Shown piece after piece: positions 53,892 to 64,000 of a stretch of 64,000 bases of DNA. How positions within the stretch are numbered: position 1 is the first letter of the stretch; each line of letters starts with the position of its first letter. The notes under the pieces are model-generated. The model did not search any database and was not told where the DNA came from. It saw only the letters and a program-made list of their open reading frames with translations. The position numbers and the translations under genes are program-made. This DNA comes from Superficieibacter sp. 1612_C1 (GTDB taxonomy: Bacteria; Pseudomonadota; Gammaproteobacteria; Enterobacterales; Enterobacteriaceae). The stretch covers positions 62,001 to 126,000 of the forward strand of contig NZ_JADGMI010000004.1 of assembly GCF_015234305.1 (NCBI RefSeq). Direction: 5' to 3'.

Positions 53892-55982
53892 TTACGCCTT
53901 CTTCACTCCAGCCTTACGCCGCTTATCCAAATCCTTAATCAGCTTATTCACGCTCTCATCCGCGAACATCTCTTCAAGGGTTGTAGACAGCTTGCGCCGC
54001 CAGTTTTTGTACTGATAGCTGGTCCCCGGAATATTGACCGGTTCCGCCATCTGTAGCCAGTCTTCCGGCTGGAGACCCAGCAGGGCACTGTTACTGTCGG
54101 CAATATAGCGCTGCATTCCGCGATTAAGCGTAGGGGTCATCGACATTCGCGAGGCTTTGCGCCCCACACTTTTCGCCAGGCAACCGTGTCGGTGCAGCGC
54201 ATCCAGTAATCCCTGCTTCGCCAGTTCGCGATCCTGATACAGACCGCGCAGCACCACGTCGTCCGGATACAGCCCCAGCGTTTTGCCGAGCGTCAGATCG
54301 CCGCTTTCCCAGTAGCCGCGCAGCGTCGGCAGGTCGTGCGTTGCCGCCACGGCCATCGACTGTGCAGGCCACGCTTCCGGCGCGCGTACCGTTTTCTCGT
54401 GATCGCTTTCGAAATAGAGCACTTTGTAGGAGTAAACGCCGCTCTTACGCAGCTTGCCGACGATCTCCACCGGCACCGTCCCCAGATCTTCGCCGATCAC
54501 CATACACTGATGGCGTTTACTCTCCAGTGCGAGGATCGACAGCAGATCGTCAACCGGATAATGCACATATGCGCCATGATCCGCCGTCTCGCCGTAGGGG
54601 ATCCACCACAGGCGCAGCATCGACATAACATGATCGATACGCAGCGCGCCGCAGTCTCGCATATTAGCACGCAGTAGCTGAATAAACGGCTCGTAGGCGC
54701 GAGCGGTGATGACATGTGGATCCATCGGCGGCAGGCCCCAGTTTTGCCCCAGCGGACCGAGGATGTCCGGCGGGGCACCAACCGACGCCTTCAGGCAGTA
54801 CAGCTCACGATCGCACCAGGTTTCCGCGCCGCCTTCCGCCACGCCGACCGCCAAATCACGGTACAGACCAATCGGCATATTCATGCTCTGGCATTCTTCC
54901 CAGCAGGCCGCAAACTGCGTACAGGCCAGCCACTGAAGCCACAGGTAAAACTCCACCTCATCCTGATGCGTTTTACAAAACTTTTTCACTTCCGGGGTAT
55001 CAGTGGACTGATACCCTTCCGGCCAGACCGGCCAGCCCCAGCGCATCGGATCCTCTTTCACCTGCGAAGCGTGCAGAGCATCAAACGCTGCCTGCCAGTA
55101 AAGGCTTTCCCCCTCGTCGGCGATGAATTGACGAAATGCCTGCATTGCGGCGTCATCGTTAGCGCGTTTCGCAAACTGTCGCCACGCCATGCTTAGCCCG
55201 GCCAGCTTCAGCGCCGTGACGGCGGAGTAATCTACCCACTCGCCCTGGCGAGCGCTTTTCAGCTTCTCCTGGGTGGTGGGCATACGCCACCACTCCTGGG
55301 CTTCCTCGCTGTGCTGAAAATCCTCAACGGCATTAACGTCGATGTAGATTACATTCAGCCAGCGGCGCGAAGAGGGACTGTAAGGGCTGGCGCTCTCCGG
55401 ATTGGCCGGATAAAGCGCATGGATCGGATTAAGACCGATAAACGCCCCGCCCCGCTTCGCTACCTCAGGCAGCATCGCTTTCAGATCGCCAAAATCACCG
55501 ATCCCCCAGTTTTTGCCGGAGCGTAGCGTATAGAGCTGGACGCAGGCACCCCACAGTTTACGCCCGCTCAGCAGCGCATCAGGCTCGTGGCAGCGCTGGG
55601 GAGCGATAATCACCCGGCAATCCCATTGCTGAGCGTCCTGGGATAACGTCAGCGTGTGATACCCTTCCGGCAGGCGCATCGGCAGGATCAGCTTGCTGCC
55701 GCCGGCCGCCTGACCCTGGTACTGACGGCCAGCTTCCGTCAGTAACGTCCAGCTAAACTCGCCGCTGCCTTCCACTTCCAGCGCCATCTTTTTGCCGTGG
55801 GTATAAACCATCACGTTAGGCACGGGGGTAACGGCTACTTTCGTGGCCGCCGTGTGATGCATGGCATCCAGCAAACGCTGTTTGGTATCGACGCCAATCG
55901 ACTGCGGCTTACCGTGGGCGTTAATGTAATCAGGGCTAATCCCCGCCGCTAAAGCGGCTCTATCGAGGCGTTTGCGTTCCAT
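53892..55982 (-). CDS. malQ: 4-alpha-glucanotransferase (amylomaltase) MalQ
   Basis: A 696-residue GH77 enzyme that disproportionates maltodextrins, releasing glucose and longer chains for MalP. GH77 landmarks include ALRIDHVMSMLRLWWIP with the catalytic Asp, VIGEDLGTVP with the acid/base Glu, and ATHDLPTLRGYW. Two residues longer than E. coli MalQ. It follows malP by 8 bases in the MalT-activated malPQ operon. Confidence 0.97.
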   Translation of the reverse strand: MERKRLDRAALAAGISPDYINAHGKPQSIGVDTKQRLLDAMHHTAATKVAVTPVPNVMVYTHGKKMALEVEGSGEFSWTLLTEAGRQYQGQAAGGSKLILPMRLPEGYHTLTLSQDAQQWDCRVIIAPQRCHEPDALLSGRKLWGACVQLYTLRSGKNWGIGDFGDLKAMLPEVAKRGGAFIGLNPIHALYPANPESASPYSPSSRRWLNVIYIDVNAVEDFQHSEEAQEWWRMPTTQEKLKSARQGEWVDYSAVTALKLAGLSMAWRQFAKRANDDAAMQAFRQFIADEGESLYWQAAFDALHASQVKEDPMRWGWPVWPEGYQSTDTPEVKKFCKTHQDEVEFYLWLQWLACTQFAACWEECQSMNMPIGLYRDLAVGVAEGGAETWCDRELYCLKASVGAPPDILGPLGQNWGLPPMDPHVITARAYEPFIQLLRANMRDCGALRIDHVMSMLRLWWIPYGETADHGAYVHYPVDDLLSILALESKRHQCMVIGEDLGTVPVEIVGKLRKSGVYSYKVLYFESDHEKTVRAPEAWPAQSMAVAATHDLPTLRGYWESGDLTLGKTLGLYPDDVVLRGLYQDRELAKQGLLDALHRHGCLAKSVGRKASRMSMTPTLNRGMQRYIADSNSALLGLQPEDWLQMAEPVNIPGTSYQYKNWRRKLSTTLEEMFADESVNKLIKDLDKRRKAGVKKA

Positions 55983-55990
55983 AGCTGTCC

Positions 55991-58381
55991 TTATCGTTTG
56001 GCCTGCCAGATACGGCTCTGGTAGTCGCGAATAGAGCGATCGGAGCTGAACATGCCGCAGCGTGCGGTGTTGAGGATCGCCGCGCGGGTCCAGGCTTCCG
56101 GGTCGCGGTAGAGCACATCGACCTGTTTCTGCGCGTCAACATAAGCGGCAAAGTCGGCCAGCACCAGGTACGGATCGCCCCCCTGCTTGCCAAGACTGTG
56201 CAGCATCTGGTCAAACGCGTGCTTGTCGCCATCGCTGTATTTACCGCTCTCCAGTTCTTTCAGCACCGCATTCAGTAATTTGTCTTTCTTACGCCATTTC
56301 AGCGGATCGTAACCTTTCGCCTTCAGCGCCTTCACCTCTTCCACGGTATTACCGAAGATAAAGATGTTTTCATCGCCGACTTTCTCGGCTATTTCCACGT
56401 TCGCGCCGTCCAGCGTGCCGACGGTGAGCGCGCCGTTCAGCGCCAGCTTCATATTGCCGGTGCCGGAGGCTTCTTTACCGGCGGTAGAAATTTGCTCGGA
56501 AATATCAGCGGCCGGGATCAGCATTTCAGCCACAGACACACAGTAATCCGGCAGGAAGACCACTTTCAGTTTATCGCCTACCAGTGGATCGTTGTTCACC
56601 GCCGCCGCGACCTTGTTGATCGCCAGAATAATGTTCTTCGCCAGGTAATATCCCGGTGCCGCTTTCGCGCCAAACAGGAACACGCGCGGCACGCGGTCTG
56701 CCTGCGGGTTTTCGCGGATCTCTTTATAGAGTGCCAGGATATGCAGCAGGTTCAGGTGCTGGCGCTTATATTCATGCAGGCGTTTGATCTGGATATCAAA
56801 AATCGCCTCAGGACTGATTTCAATACCGGTCCGCGCCTTCACAAACGCCGCGAGGCGCACTTTATTCGCCAGTTTGATCTCACGATACGTCTGTCGGAAT
56901 TTTTTGTCATCGGCGTATTTTTCGAGCGCGATCAACTGGTCAAGATCGTTCGCCCACTCTTTCTTCAGCGTCTTATCCAACAATGCGGCAAGCGCCGGGT
57001 TACACTGCTTGATCCAGCGACGCGGGGTAATGCCGTTGGTGACGTTATGGAATTTGTTCGGCCACAGCTGATGGTATTCCGGGAACAGATCTTTCACTAC
57101 CAGCTCGGAGTGCAGAGCCGCCACGCCGTTCACCGCAAAGCCGCTGACCACGCACATATTCGCCATGCGCACCTGCTTGTTATACACCACTGCCAGCTTC
57201 GCCCAGACCGCTTCATTACCCGGCCAGGTTTTCTCAACCAGCACTTTAAAGCGGTTGTTGATCTCATTAATGATCTGCATATGACGCGGCAGCAGCGCTT
57301 TAATCAGTTTCTCGTCCCAGCACTCCAGCGCTTCCGGCATCAGCGTATGGTTAGTGTAGGCGAAGGTTTTACTGGTAATGGCCCAGGCATCGTCCCAGCT
57401 TAGCTGATGTTCATCAATCAGCACGCGCAGCAGTTCAGGAATGGCGATGGTCGGGTGCGTATCGTTCAGCTGGATGACTTCGTAATCCGCCAGTTCTTGC
57501 AACTGACGGCCTGCCAGATGATGACGCCGCAGGATGTCGGCAACCGAACAGGCGCACTGGAAGTACTGCTGCATCAGACGCAGCTTTTTGCCCGCCGTAT
57601 GGTTATCGTTCGGGTAAAGGACTTTAGTGAGCTTATCCGCGTCGATACCCTGCTGCTCGGCACGCAGGAAATCGCCGTCGTTGAATTTGGTCAGATCGAA
57701 AGGATGGGCGTGCGTCGCCTGCCACAGACGCAGCGGCTGGGTGATACCGTTGCGGTAGCCCAGCACCGGCAGATCCCACGCCTGGCCGGTGATGATAAAT
57801 CCAGGCTGCCATGCGCCCTTCACCACTTTACCACCGATGCCCACCTGCACATCAAGCTGTTCATTGTGACGGAACCACGGGTAGCTGCCGCGATGCCAGT
57901 CATCCGGCGCTTCCATCTGGTTGCCGTCGGCGAAAGACTGGCGGAACAGACCGTACTGATAGTTCAGGCCATAACCGGTTGCCGCCTGGCCTACCGTCGC
58001 CATCGAGTCGAGGAAACAGGCCGCCAGGCGCCCGAGACCGCCGTTGCCCAGTGCCGGGTCGATCTCCTCTTCCAGCAAATCGGTCAGGTTGATATCGTGC
58101 GCTTTCAGCACATCGCTCACGTCCTGATACCAGCCGAGGTTCAGCAGGTTGTTACCGGTCAAGCGACCAATCAAAAACTCCATAGAGATATAGTTAACAT
58201 GGCGCTGATTTTCAGCGGGCGCACTGACGGGCTGGGCTGCCAGGCGTTCAGCCAGGGCGCTGCTCACCGCCTGCCACCACTGATGCGGCGTCATTTTCTC
58301 TGCGGAATCTAAACCAAAATGCTGCCACTGACGCGTCAGGGCAGCCTGAAATTGTGCTTTGTCGAACGTAGGCTGTGACAT
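55991..58381 (-). CDS. malP: Maltodextrin phosphorylase MalP
   Basis: A 796-residue GT35 phosphorylase releasing glucose 1-phosphate from maltodextrins. The PLP-binding lysine lies in [16 protein letters not shown] near residue 645. Phosphate and glucose site residues include [17 protein letters not shown] near residue 110. It lacks the N-terminal regulatory extension of animal enzymes. It is the first gene of malPQ, divergent from malT. Confidence 0.98.
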   Translation of the reverse strand: MSQPTFDKAQFQAALTRQWQHFGLDSAEKMTPHQWWQAVSSALAERLAAQPVSAPAENQRHVNYISMEFLIGRLTGNNLLNLGWYQDVSDVLKAHDINLTDLLEEEIDPALGNGGLGRLAACFLDSMATVGQAATGYGLNYQYGLFRQSFADGNQMEAPDDWHRGSYPWFRHNEQLDVQVGIGGKVVKGAWQPGFIITGQAWDLPVLGYRNGITQPLRLWQATHAHPFDLTKFNDGDFLRAEQQGIDADKLTKVLYPNDNHTAGKKLRLMQQYFQCACSVADILRRHHLAGRQLQELADYEVIQLNDTHPTIAIPELLRVLIDEHQLSWDDAWAITSKTFAYTNHTLMPEALECWDEKLIKALLPRHMQIINEINNRFKVLVEKTWPGNEAVWAKLAVVYNKQVRMANMCVVSGFAVNGVAALHSELVVKDLFPEYHQLWPNKFHNVTNGITPRRWIKQCNPALAALLDKTLKKEWANDLDQLIALEKYADDKKFRQTYREIKLANKVRLAAFVKARTGIEISPEAIFDIQIKRLHEYKRQHLNLLHILALYKEIRENPQADRVPRVFLFGAKAAPGYYLAKNIILAINKVAAAVNNDPLVGDKLKVVFLPDYCVSVAEMLIPAADISEQISTAGKEASGTGNMKLALNGALTVGTLDGANVEIAEKVGDENIFIFGNTVEEVKALKAKGYDPLKWRKKDKLLNAVLKELESGKYSDGDKHAFDQMLHSLGKQGGDPYLVLADFAAYVDAQKQVDVLYRDPEAWTRAAILNTARCGMFSSDRSIRDYQSRIWQAKR

Positions 58382-58447
58382 AAAGGAACCGGATCCTGTT
58401 CAAATGAAAAACGTTAGCGCTAGTTTGCCTGGCTACCCGTCTGGCTT

Positions 58448-58493
58448 CCTCATCCTGCCAGGGATTAGGCAGGGAGGAGCACCAGGGATGAGC
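58448..58493 (-). promoter_or_regulatory. MalT box cluster of the malPQ promoter
   Basis: Three sequences resemble the MalT box GGGGA(T/G)GAGG: the complement of 58448-58457 (CAGGATGAGG), plus-strand GGGAGGAGC at 58472-58480 and GGGATGAGC at 58485-58493. They lie 67-112 bases before the malP start. A further GGGAGGAGC at 58560-58568 is less well placed. MalT with maltotriose and ATP activates malPQ through such sites. The rest of the 636-base malP-malT gap shows no gene. Confidence 0.7.
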
Positions 58494-58879
58494 GAAAAAT
58501 GTGATCGGCACCACTATAACGTTAGCCGCTTACGCCATCCTTGCCGACTATATTGAACAGGGAGGAGCATTCCTTCGCTCACCTCTCAGTCTCTGCCTTT
58601 ACCGCACGCAAAACGTTGGTGCACGTCAAAAAAGTGAAATGCCGTTCCGCAAATAAAATGTAAAATAAAGAAATGATTTTTCGTATAAAATACAGACAGA
58701 GGATTTACTTAAAGACGTTAAGGGTTATTTTTGGCTATTCAGTAACCGTAAAATTAATTGAGTTAAGGAATTCCTCTTACAGAAAGCGTAATTCTTACGC
58801 CACCAGCAATTCAGCCTAAGCCAGACGCCACGCCGACTGGCACCGGTTTCATTAAAATATTTCAATTCATTTAATAATT

Positions 58880-58895
58880 TGTGACACAGTGCAAA
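58880..58895 (+). promoter_or_regulatory. CRP site of the malT promoter
   Basis: TGTGACACAGTGCAAA has a perfect TGTGA half and a weak second half. It appears identical to the CRP site I recall upstream of E. coli malT. It lies about 123 bases before the malT start and explains catabolite control of the whole maltose regulon through MalT. Confidence 0.78.
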
Positions 58896-59017
58896 TTAAG
58901 AAACAGTCAAAACCGACATAACTTGCAATACATTGCAATCTGAACGACCTTAGGGTTATTAATTACGAAGCGCAAAAAAATTCCTGCTTTCTTTTACGCA
59001 CAGTGAAAGTGATAACT

Positions 59018-61723
59018 ATGTTGATTCCGTCTAAATTAAGTCGCCCGGTTCGCCTTGATCATACTGTGGTCAGGGACCGCCTGTTGGCTAAACTTTCCGG
59101 CGCGAACAATTTCCGTCTGATCCTGATCACAAGCCCGGCGGGCTATGGAAAAACGACCCTCATTTCACAGTGGGCCGCAGGCAAAAACGATCTCGGCTGG
59201 TTTTCACTGGATGAAGGCGATAACCAGCAGGAGCGTTTTGCCAGTTATTTGATTGCCGCTATTCAGCAGGCAACGGGCGGTCACTGCGACGCCAGCGAAG
59301 CGATGGTACAAAAGCGCCAGTACGCCAGCCTGACATCCCTTTTCGCTCAGCTCTTTATTGAACTGGCCGAGTGGGATCGCCCGCTCTGGCTGGTGATTGA
59401 TGATTACCATCTGATCACCAATCCGGTGATCCATGAAGCCATGCGTTTCTTCCTGCGTCATCAGCCGGAAAATTTAACCCTGCTGGTGATGTCGCGTAAC
59501 CTCCCCCAGTTGGGGATTGCCAATTTGCGTGTTCGCGATCAGCTGCTGGAGGTCGGCAGTCAGCATCTGGCATTTAATCATCAGGAAGCGCGACAGTTTT
59601 TTGAGCGTCGTCTGACCTCCCCGCTGGAGGCCTCCGAGAGCGGCCGCCTGTGCGATGAAGTGGCAGGCTGGGCCACCGCGCTTCAGCTTATCGCCCTCTC
59701 CGCCCGGCAGAACAATAACGCGCCGCATCAGTCTGCGCGTCGGTTGTCGGGCATTAACGCCAGCCATCTTTCCGATTATCTGGTCGATGAAGTACTGGAT
59801 AACGTGGATTTAAGTACCCGTCATTTCCTGCTCAAAAGTGCGCTGCTGCGCTCGATGAACGATGCGCTGATTGTACGCGTGACCGGGGAAGAGAACGGGC
59901 AGATGCGGCTGGAAGAGATTGAACGCCAGGGCCTGTTTTTACAGCGCATGGATGATTCCGGCGAGTGGTTTAGCTATCACCCGCTGTTTGGCAATTTCCT
60001 GCGCCAGCGCTGTCAGTGGGAACTGGCGACCGAACTGCCAGAACTGCACCGCGCCGCCGCCGAAAGCTGGATGGCGCAAGGCTTCCCGACCGAGGCTATT
60101 CATCACGCGCTGGCCTCCGGCGATGCGCCGATGCTGCGCGATATCCTGCTTAATCACGCATGGGGACTGTTTAATCACAGCGAACTGACGCTGCTGGAAG
60201 AGTCGCTGGCGTCATTGCCGTGGGAAAGTCTGCTGGAGAATCCACGTCTTGTGCTGCTTCAGGCTTGGCTGATGCAAAGCCAGCATCGCTACAGCGAAGT
60301 GAATACTCTGCTGGCCCGTGCCGAGCAGGAGATGCAGATTACCATTGACGCTGCGCTGAGCGGCGATTTCAACGCCCTGCGCGCGCAGGTGGCGATTAAT
60401 GATGGCGATCCGGAAGAGGCCGAGCGTCTGGCAAAAATCGCGCTGGATATGCTGCCCGTCGCCAGTTATTACAGCCGTATCGTTGCCACCTCCGTGCACG
60501 GTGAAGTCCTGCATTGCAAAGGGCTACTGATGGAATCGCTGTCGTTAATGCAGCAGACAGAGCAGATGGCGCGCCGCCACGATGTCTGGCATTACGCGCT
60601 GTGGAGCATGATCCAGCAAAGCGAAATTCTGTTTGCTCAGGGCTTCTTACAGGCCGCCTGGGAGACGCAGGAAAAAGCCTTCCAGCTGATCCACGATCAG
60701 CACCTGGAACAGCTGCCGATGCATGAATTTTTGCTGCGTATTCGCGCCCAGCTACTGTGGGCGTGGGGACGACTCGACGAAGCGGAAAGCGCCGCACGCA
60801 GCGGCATGACCGTGCTCTCCACCTATCAGCCGCAGCAACAGCTTCAGTGTCTGGCGCTGCTGGTGCAATGCTCGCTGGCACGCGGGGATCTGGATAACGC
60901 GCGCAGCCAGTTAAATCGTCTGGAGAACCTGTTAGGTAACGGGCCTTACCACAGCGACTGGGTATCAAACGCCGATAAAGTACGGGTGATTTACTGGCAG
61001 ATGATCGGCGATAAAAAGTCTGCCGCCAACTGGCTGCGCCAGACGCCAAAACCGGAATTTGCCAATAACCACTTCCTGCAAAGCCAGTGGCGTAACATCG
61101 CCCGCGTACAGATCCTGCTTGGCGAAACCGGCCCGGCGGAAATGGTGCTTGAAGAGTTAAACGAAAACGCGCGCAGCCTGCGCCTGATGAGCGATATCAA
61201 CCGCAATCTGCTGTTGCTGAACCAGCTTTACTGGCAGGCGGGGCGCAAAAACGAAGCGCAGAATGCGTTGATAGAGGCGCTGACGCTCGCCAATCGTACC
61301 GGCTTTATTAATCATTTCGTCATTGAAGGCGAAGCGATGGCGCAGCAGTTACGCCAGTTGATTCAACTCAACACGCTGCCGGAGCTGGAACAGCACCGGG
61401 CGCAGCGTATTCTGCGAGATATCAACCAGCATCACCGGCACAAATTCGCTCATTTTGACGAGAACTTCGTCGAACGGTTGTTAAACCATCCGCAGGTGCC
61501 TGAGCTGATCCGTACCAGCCCGCTGACCCAGCGCGAGTGGCAGGTGCTGGGGCTGATCTATTCCGGCTACAGTAACGATCAGATTGCCGGAGAACTGGAC
61601 GTCGCGGCGACCACCATCAAAACGCATATCCGTAATCTGTATCAGAAGCTCGGCGTCGCGCACCGGCAGGACGCGGTGCAGCATGCGCAGAAGCTGTTGA
61701 AGATGATGGGTTACGGGGTGTAA
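59018..61723 (+). CDS. malT: Maltose regulon activator MalT (STAND/LuxR family)
   Basis: A 901-residue ATP-dependent activator. An N-terminal NOD module has Walker A ([10 protein letters not shown], near residue 38) and Walker B-like VIDDYHL (near residue 128). A TPR-like sensor region binding maltotriose (about 420-800) and a C-terminal LuxR HTH ([20 protein letters not shown]...[15 protein letters not shown]) follow. The start at 59018 ([16 protein letters not shown]) matches E. coli; five extra residues from an upstream GTG are unlikely. Confidence 0.98.
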   Translation: MLIPSKLSRPVRLDHTVVRDRLLAKLSGANNFRLILITSPAGYGKTTLISQWAAGKNDLGWFSLDEGDNQQERFASYLIAAIQQATGGHCDASEAMVQKRQYASLTSLFAQLFIELAEWDRPLWLVIDDYHLITNPVIHEAMRFFLRHQPENLTLLVMSRNLPQLGIANLRVRDQLLEVGSQHLAFNHQEARQFFERRLTSPLEASESGRLCDEVAGWATALQLIALSARQNNNAPHQSARRLSGINASHLSDYLVDEVLDNVDLSTRHFLLKSALLRSMNDALIVRVTGEENGQMRLEEIERQGLFLQRMDDSGEWFSYHPLFGNFLRQRCQWELATELPELHRAAAESWMAQGFPTEAIHHALASGDAPMLRDILLNHAWGLFNHSELTLLEESLASLPWESLLENPRLVLLQAWLMQSQHRYSEVNTLLARAEQEMQITIDAALSGDFNALRAQVAINDGDPEEAERLAKIALDMLPVASYYSRIVATSVHGEVLHCKGLLMESLSLMQQTEQMARRHDVWHYALWSMIQQSEILFAQGFLQAAWETQEKAFQLIHDQHLEQLPMHEFLLRIRAQLLWAWGRLDEAESAARSGMTVLSTYQPQQQLQCLALLVQCSLARGDLDNARSQLNRLENLLGNGPYHSDWVSNADKVRVIYWQMIGDKKSAANWLRQTPKPEFANNHFLQSQWRNIARVQILLGETGPAEMVLEELNENARSLRLMSDINRNLLLLNQLYWQAGRKNEAQNALIEALTLANRTGFINHFVIEGEAMAQQLRQLIQLNTLPELEQHRAQRILRDINQHHRHKFAHFDENFVERLLNHPQVPELIRTSPLTQREWQVLGLIYSGYSNDQIAGELDVAATTIKTHIRNLYQKLGVAHRQDAVQHAQKLLKMMGYGV

Positions 61724-61749
61724 CGGTTTCTGGAGAGTTTGTTTTGGTC

Positions 61750-62049
61750 CGGCCTATAGCCCGACATCCAACTTCAGAATCAATCGATTACATCAGAATG
61801 TAGGTCCGGTAAGGCGAAGCCGCCACCGGGCATGTTATTGCAGTGTCGTAATGCCGGGGGGCGCTGCGCTTACCCGGCCTACAGTTCAACATCCGCCTTC
61901 AGAGTCAATTGCTTGCATCAGAATGTAGGCCCGGTAAGGCGAAGCCGCCACCGGGCATGTTATTGCAGTGTCGTCATGCCGGGGGGCGCTGCGCTTACCC
62001 GGCCTACAGTTTGATATCCACCTTCAGAATCAATCGATTACATCAGTAT
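61750..62049. repeat. Tandem BIME cluster between malT and rtcA
   Basis: Two direct copies of a 125-base unit occupy 61800-61924 and 61925-62049. Each holds one REP (gtaggYccggtaaggcgaag), a 15-base spacer, an inverted REP (gccggggggcgctgcgctta) and a linker of about 50 bases (ttcagartcaatygmttrca). A third copy of the linker precedes them at 61750-61799. The copies differ at about ten positions. With the flanks this accounts for the 359-base convergent malT/rtcA gap. Confidence 0.9.
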
Positions 62050-62082
62050 GTAAAAACAGTGAACGCAGCGCCAACCAACGTT

Positions 62083-63117
62083 TCACCGGGACACGTCTTT
62101 TCCTTTAACCGTCACCCGCGTCATCCCGCCCTCTTCCTCCAGGCTAAACGTCACCGGCAAAAACTGCCCGACCACAGCGATATTGGTTAACAGATGGGAG
62201 GAAGCCTGCGCCACGGTGAACGCGCCCTCTCCCGCCAGTGCCAGCGGGATCACCAGTTGATCGGCGAGATACTCGCCTACCGCCGCCTCGCTCGCCAGGT
62301 AGCGGCGAGCCTCTGTCACCAGCTGGTTCGCCACTGTTTCGGCGCTCATTCGTTTCTCACCAAAAGCGATAAACCGTTCCGTTACGTGAATGCTTTCAAT
62401 CTCAAGCGAAACGGTGTTTCCCGATCCCCTGTCGCCCGGCAGCATCTGAATATTCTGCTCAGCCAGCGAAAAATGTGCCGCCAGCACGTCGTTTTCACGC
62501 TGGCCGACGTGATGAGGTACCCCGGCCAGTAAAACGTCGGCTTTCATGCCCACAATATCGCCCCGGGCCAGAAGCTGAAGCGGGTGGAGGGTTTTTACCG
62601 GCGCAAGCTCCGTTGCCACCAACCCGCCTCCCGCCGGATAAAAACCGTGGCGCAGGAGCGTAGTGCGCTGACGAATACCCATCCGCGCCAGCAGCGGCTC
62701 CCAGACGCGGCAAATAAAATCAGCAGGCGGCGCTGACGGGTTATGCGTTCCGCCGCTCACTTCCACCCGGCTCGGCGCATCGGCGAACCACAGCGCGGGT
62801 AGTACGGTTTGCAGCACCAGCATACAGCTTCCGGCACTGCCGATAGCAAAACGGTACTCTCCGCCGCGGATCGTTCCCGGCGAAAAATGCAGTCGCTGCG
62901 AGCCGAGTTCATCGCCGCTGACCTCTGCGCCGCAGATTTTTGCCGCCGCACGCACCGCCGTCAGGTGCTGACGCAGTAAACCTGGCTTTGCGCGGCCCGC
63001 GCGAATGTCGGCGATCTCAAACGGCTGGCCGGTAATCATCGATAAGCTCAGCGCCGAACGTAAAATCTGCCCGCCGCCTTCTCCCTGCGCGCCATTCAGC
63101 GCAATTGTCCTTTGCAT
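62083..63117 (-). CDS. rtcA: RNA 3'-terminal phosphate cyclase RtcA
   Basis: A 344-residue enzyme that uses ATP to convert RNA 3'-phosphates to 2',3'-cyclic phosphates and can adenylate 5' ends. The family N terminus [18 protein letters not shown] and the signature HGFYPAGGG are clear. The nucleophilic His lies in [10 protein letters not shown] near residue 310. The start at 63117 (MQRTIALNG) is the family start; a longer frame adds 17 residues inside the rtcB end. It follows rtcB by 4 bases. Confidence 0.96.
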   Translation of the reverse strand: MQRTIALNGAQGEGGGQILRSALSLSMITGQPFEIADIRAGRAKPGLLRQHLTAVRAAAKICGAEVSGDELGSQRLHFSPGTIRGGEYRFAIGSAGSCMLVLQTVLPALWFADAPSRVEVSGGTHNPSAPPADFICRVWEPLLARMGIRQRTTLLRHGFYPAGGGLVATELAPVKTLHPLQLLARGDIVGMKADVLLAGVPHHVGQRENDVLAAHFSLAEQNIQMLPGDRGSGNTVSLEIESIHVTERFIAFGEKRMSAETVANQLVTEARRYLASEAAVGEYLADQLVIPLALAGEGAFTVAQASSHLLTNIAVVGQFLPVTFSLEEEGGMTRVTVKGKDVSR

Positions 63118-63121
63118 CGTA

Positions 63122-64000
63122 TTATCCTTTAACGCACACCACCTGACGCAGCGTATGTACAATCTCAACCAGATCGGCCTGAGCAGACATTACCGCTTCG
63201 ATATCCTTATACGCCATCGGAATTTCGTCGATCACATCGGCATCTTTACGGCATTCCACATGGGACGTCGCGCGGATCTGATCCTCAACGCTGAACAGCT
63301 TTTTCGCTTTGGTACGGCTCATCACGCGCCCTGCGCCGTGGCTACAGGAGCAGAATGATTCCTCATTACCCAACCCGCGGACGATAAAGCTTTTCGCGCC
63401 CATCGAACCGGGAATAATACCGTACTGCCCGGTGCGCGCCGATACCGCCCCTTTACGCGTCACGAAGATCTCTTCACCAAAGTGCTGCTCTTTCTGCACA
63501 TAGTTATGGTGGCAGTTGATCGCTTCCATGCTGAGCGTAAACGGCTTAGCGATCGCTTTATGCAGCGCGGCGACCACGTTTTCCAGCATCGCTTCACGGT
63601 TGGCGCGAGCATAATCCTGCGCCCAGCCGACGGCTTTAACATAATCGGCGAAATGTTCGCTTCCTTCTTCAAAATAGGCCAGATCGCGCGACGGCAGATT
63701 AGCGATATGCTGCTCCATATCTTTCTGCGCCATTTCGATAAAATAGCTCCCGATGGCATTGCCAATTCCGCGCGATCCAGAGTGCAGCATCACCCAGACC
63801 CGATCCGCTTCATCAAGGCAGACTTCGATAAAGTGGTTACCGGTTCCCAGTGTTCCCAGGTGCTTATAGTTATTGGTGTTCAAAAAACGCGGGTACTTCT
63901 GCGTCAGCCACTGGAAACCAGGCTGCAACGTCGCCCACTGCGCATCAACGTTGGCAGGCGGGTTTTCCCACGCGCCAACGTCGCGCCGTCCGCGTCCGGT
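63122..64000 (-). CDS. rtcB: RNA-splicing ligase RtcB (5' part outside window)
   Basis: The C-terminal 292 residues of the GTP-dependent RNA ligase that joins 2',3'-cyclic phosphate or 3'-phosphate ends to 5'-OH ends. The frame is open to the end of the window. Metal and guanylate-binding motifs are present: [63 protein letters not shown] and [15 protein letters not shown], the last carrying the His that is guanylylated. Its sigma54-dependent promoter and rtcR would lie beyond the edge. Confidence 0.97.
   Translation of the reverse strand, partial: TGRGRRDVGAWENPPANVDAQWATLQPGFQWLTQKYPRFLNTNNYKHLGTLGTGNHFIEVCLDEADRVWVMLHSGSRGIGNAIGSYFIEMAQKDMEQHIANLPSRDLAYFEEGSEHFADYVKAVGWAQDYARANREAMLENVVAALHKAIAKPFTLSMEAINCHHNYVQKEQHFGEEIFVTRKGAVSARTGQYGIIPGSMGAKSFIVRGLGNEESFCSCSHGAGRVMSRTKAKKLFSVEDQIRATSHVECRKDADVIDEIPMAYKDIEAVMSAQADLVEIVHTLRQVVCVKG

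Noticed and set aside
56492-58312. Two 300-codon antisense frames inside malP
   Set aside because: They are shadows of the GC-biased malP coding strand with no recognisable protein features.
61832-62190. Small frames (60-93 codons) in the malT-rtcA gap
   Set aside because: They are translations of REP/BIME repeats, and the longest runs into the end of rtcA.

Overview
This window is a piece of core chromosome from a member of the Enterobacteriaceae. Gene order from the 3' half of yhfK to rtcB follows the argD-dam-mal segment of Escherichia coli and Salmonella almost gene for gene, and most protein lengths match to within a few residues. Two points suggest the Salmonella/Citrobacter/Enterobacter side rather than E. 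coli K-12: a BigA-like giant autotransporter sits between cysG and yhfL, and the frl operon is absent. I cannot name the species from the sequence alone. I see no rRNA, tRNA, CRISPR array, prophage or intact insertion sequence.

Layout. Positions 1-4850 carry the end of yhfK (+), then on the minus strand argD, pabA, the fic/yhfG toxin-antitoxin pair and ppiA. Positions 5100-11730 hold tsgA and the nitrite/siroheme operon nirB-nirD-nirC-cysG (+) behind an FNR/NarL promoter. Positions 11730-19180 are the variable part: a 1,854-residue autotransporter, the small lipoprotein gene yhfL, and decayed remnants of the yhfS-yhfZ operon joined by a large internal deletion. Positions 19183-25600 contain trpS, gph, rpe, dam, damX, aroB and aroK, all on the minus strand. 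Positions 25890-29220 hold the type IV pilus/DNA-uptake-like operon hofMNOPQ (-), divergent from mrcA (PBP1a). Next come nudE (-) and igaA, yrfG, hslR and hslO (+), then yhgE (-), pckA (+), ompR-envZ (-), greB and tex (+), and feoABC (+). A DUF1471 gene (-) sits where K-12 has yhgA. After it come bioH (-), gntX, nfuA and gntT (+), malPQ (-) divergent from malT (+), and rtcA plus truncated rtcB (-).

Functional themes are anaerobic nitrite reduction with its siroheme cofactor, the Dam methylation and aromatic biosynthesis superoperon, envelope stress and osmosensing (OmpR/EnvZ, IgaA, Hsp33), ferrous iron uptake, maltodextrin and gluconate use, and RNA repair. Several regulatory sites have good geometry: paired ARG boxes before argD, an FNR site with a NarL/NarP 7-2-7 site before nirB, two GntR operators before gntT, CRP sites before ppiA, pckA and malT, and MalT boxes before malP. 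REP/BIME elements fill the convergent gaps, with a 125-bp tandem BIME cluster after malT.

The most unusual part is 11.7-19.2 kb, where the autotransporter lies beside an operon reduced to a yhfZ fragment, about 18 codons of yhfY and the last third of yhfS. I found no clearly undescribed multi-gene system. The autotransporter and the scar are the best candidates for follow-up.
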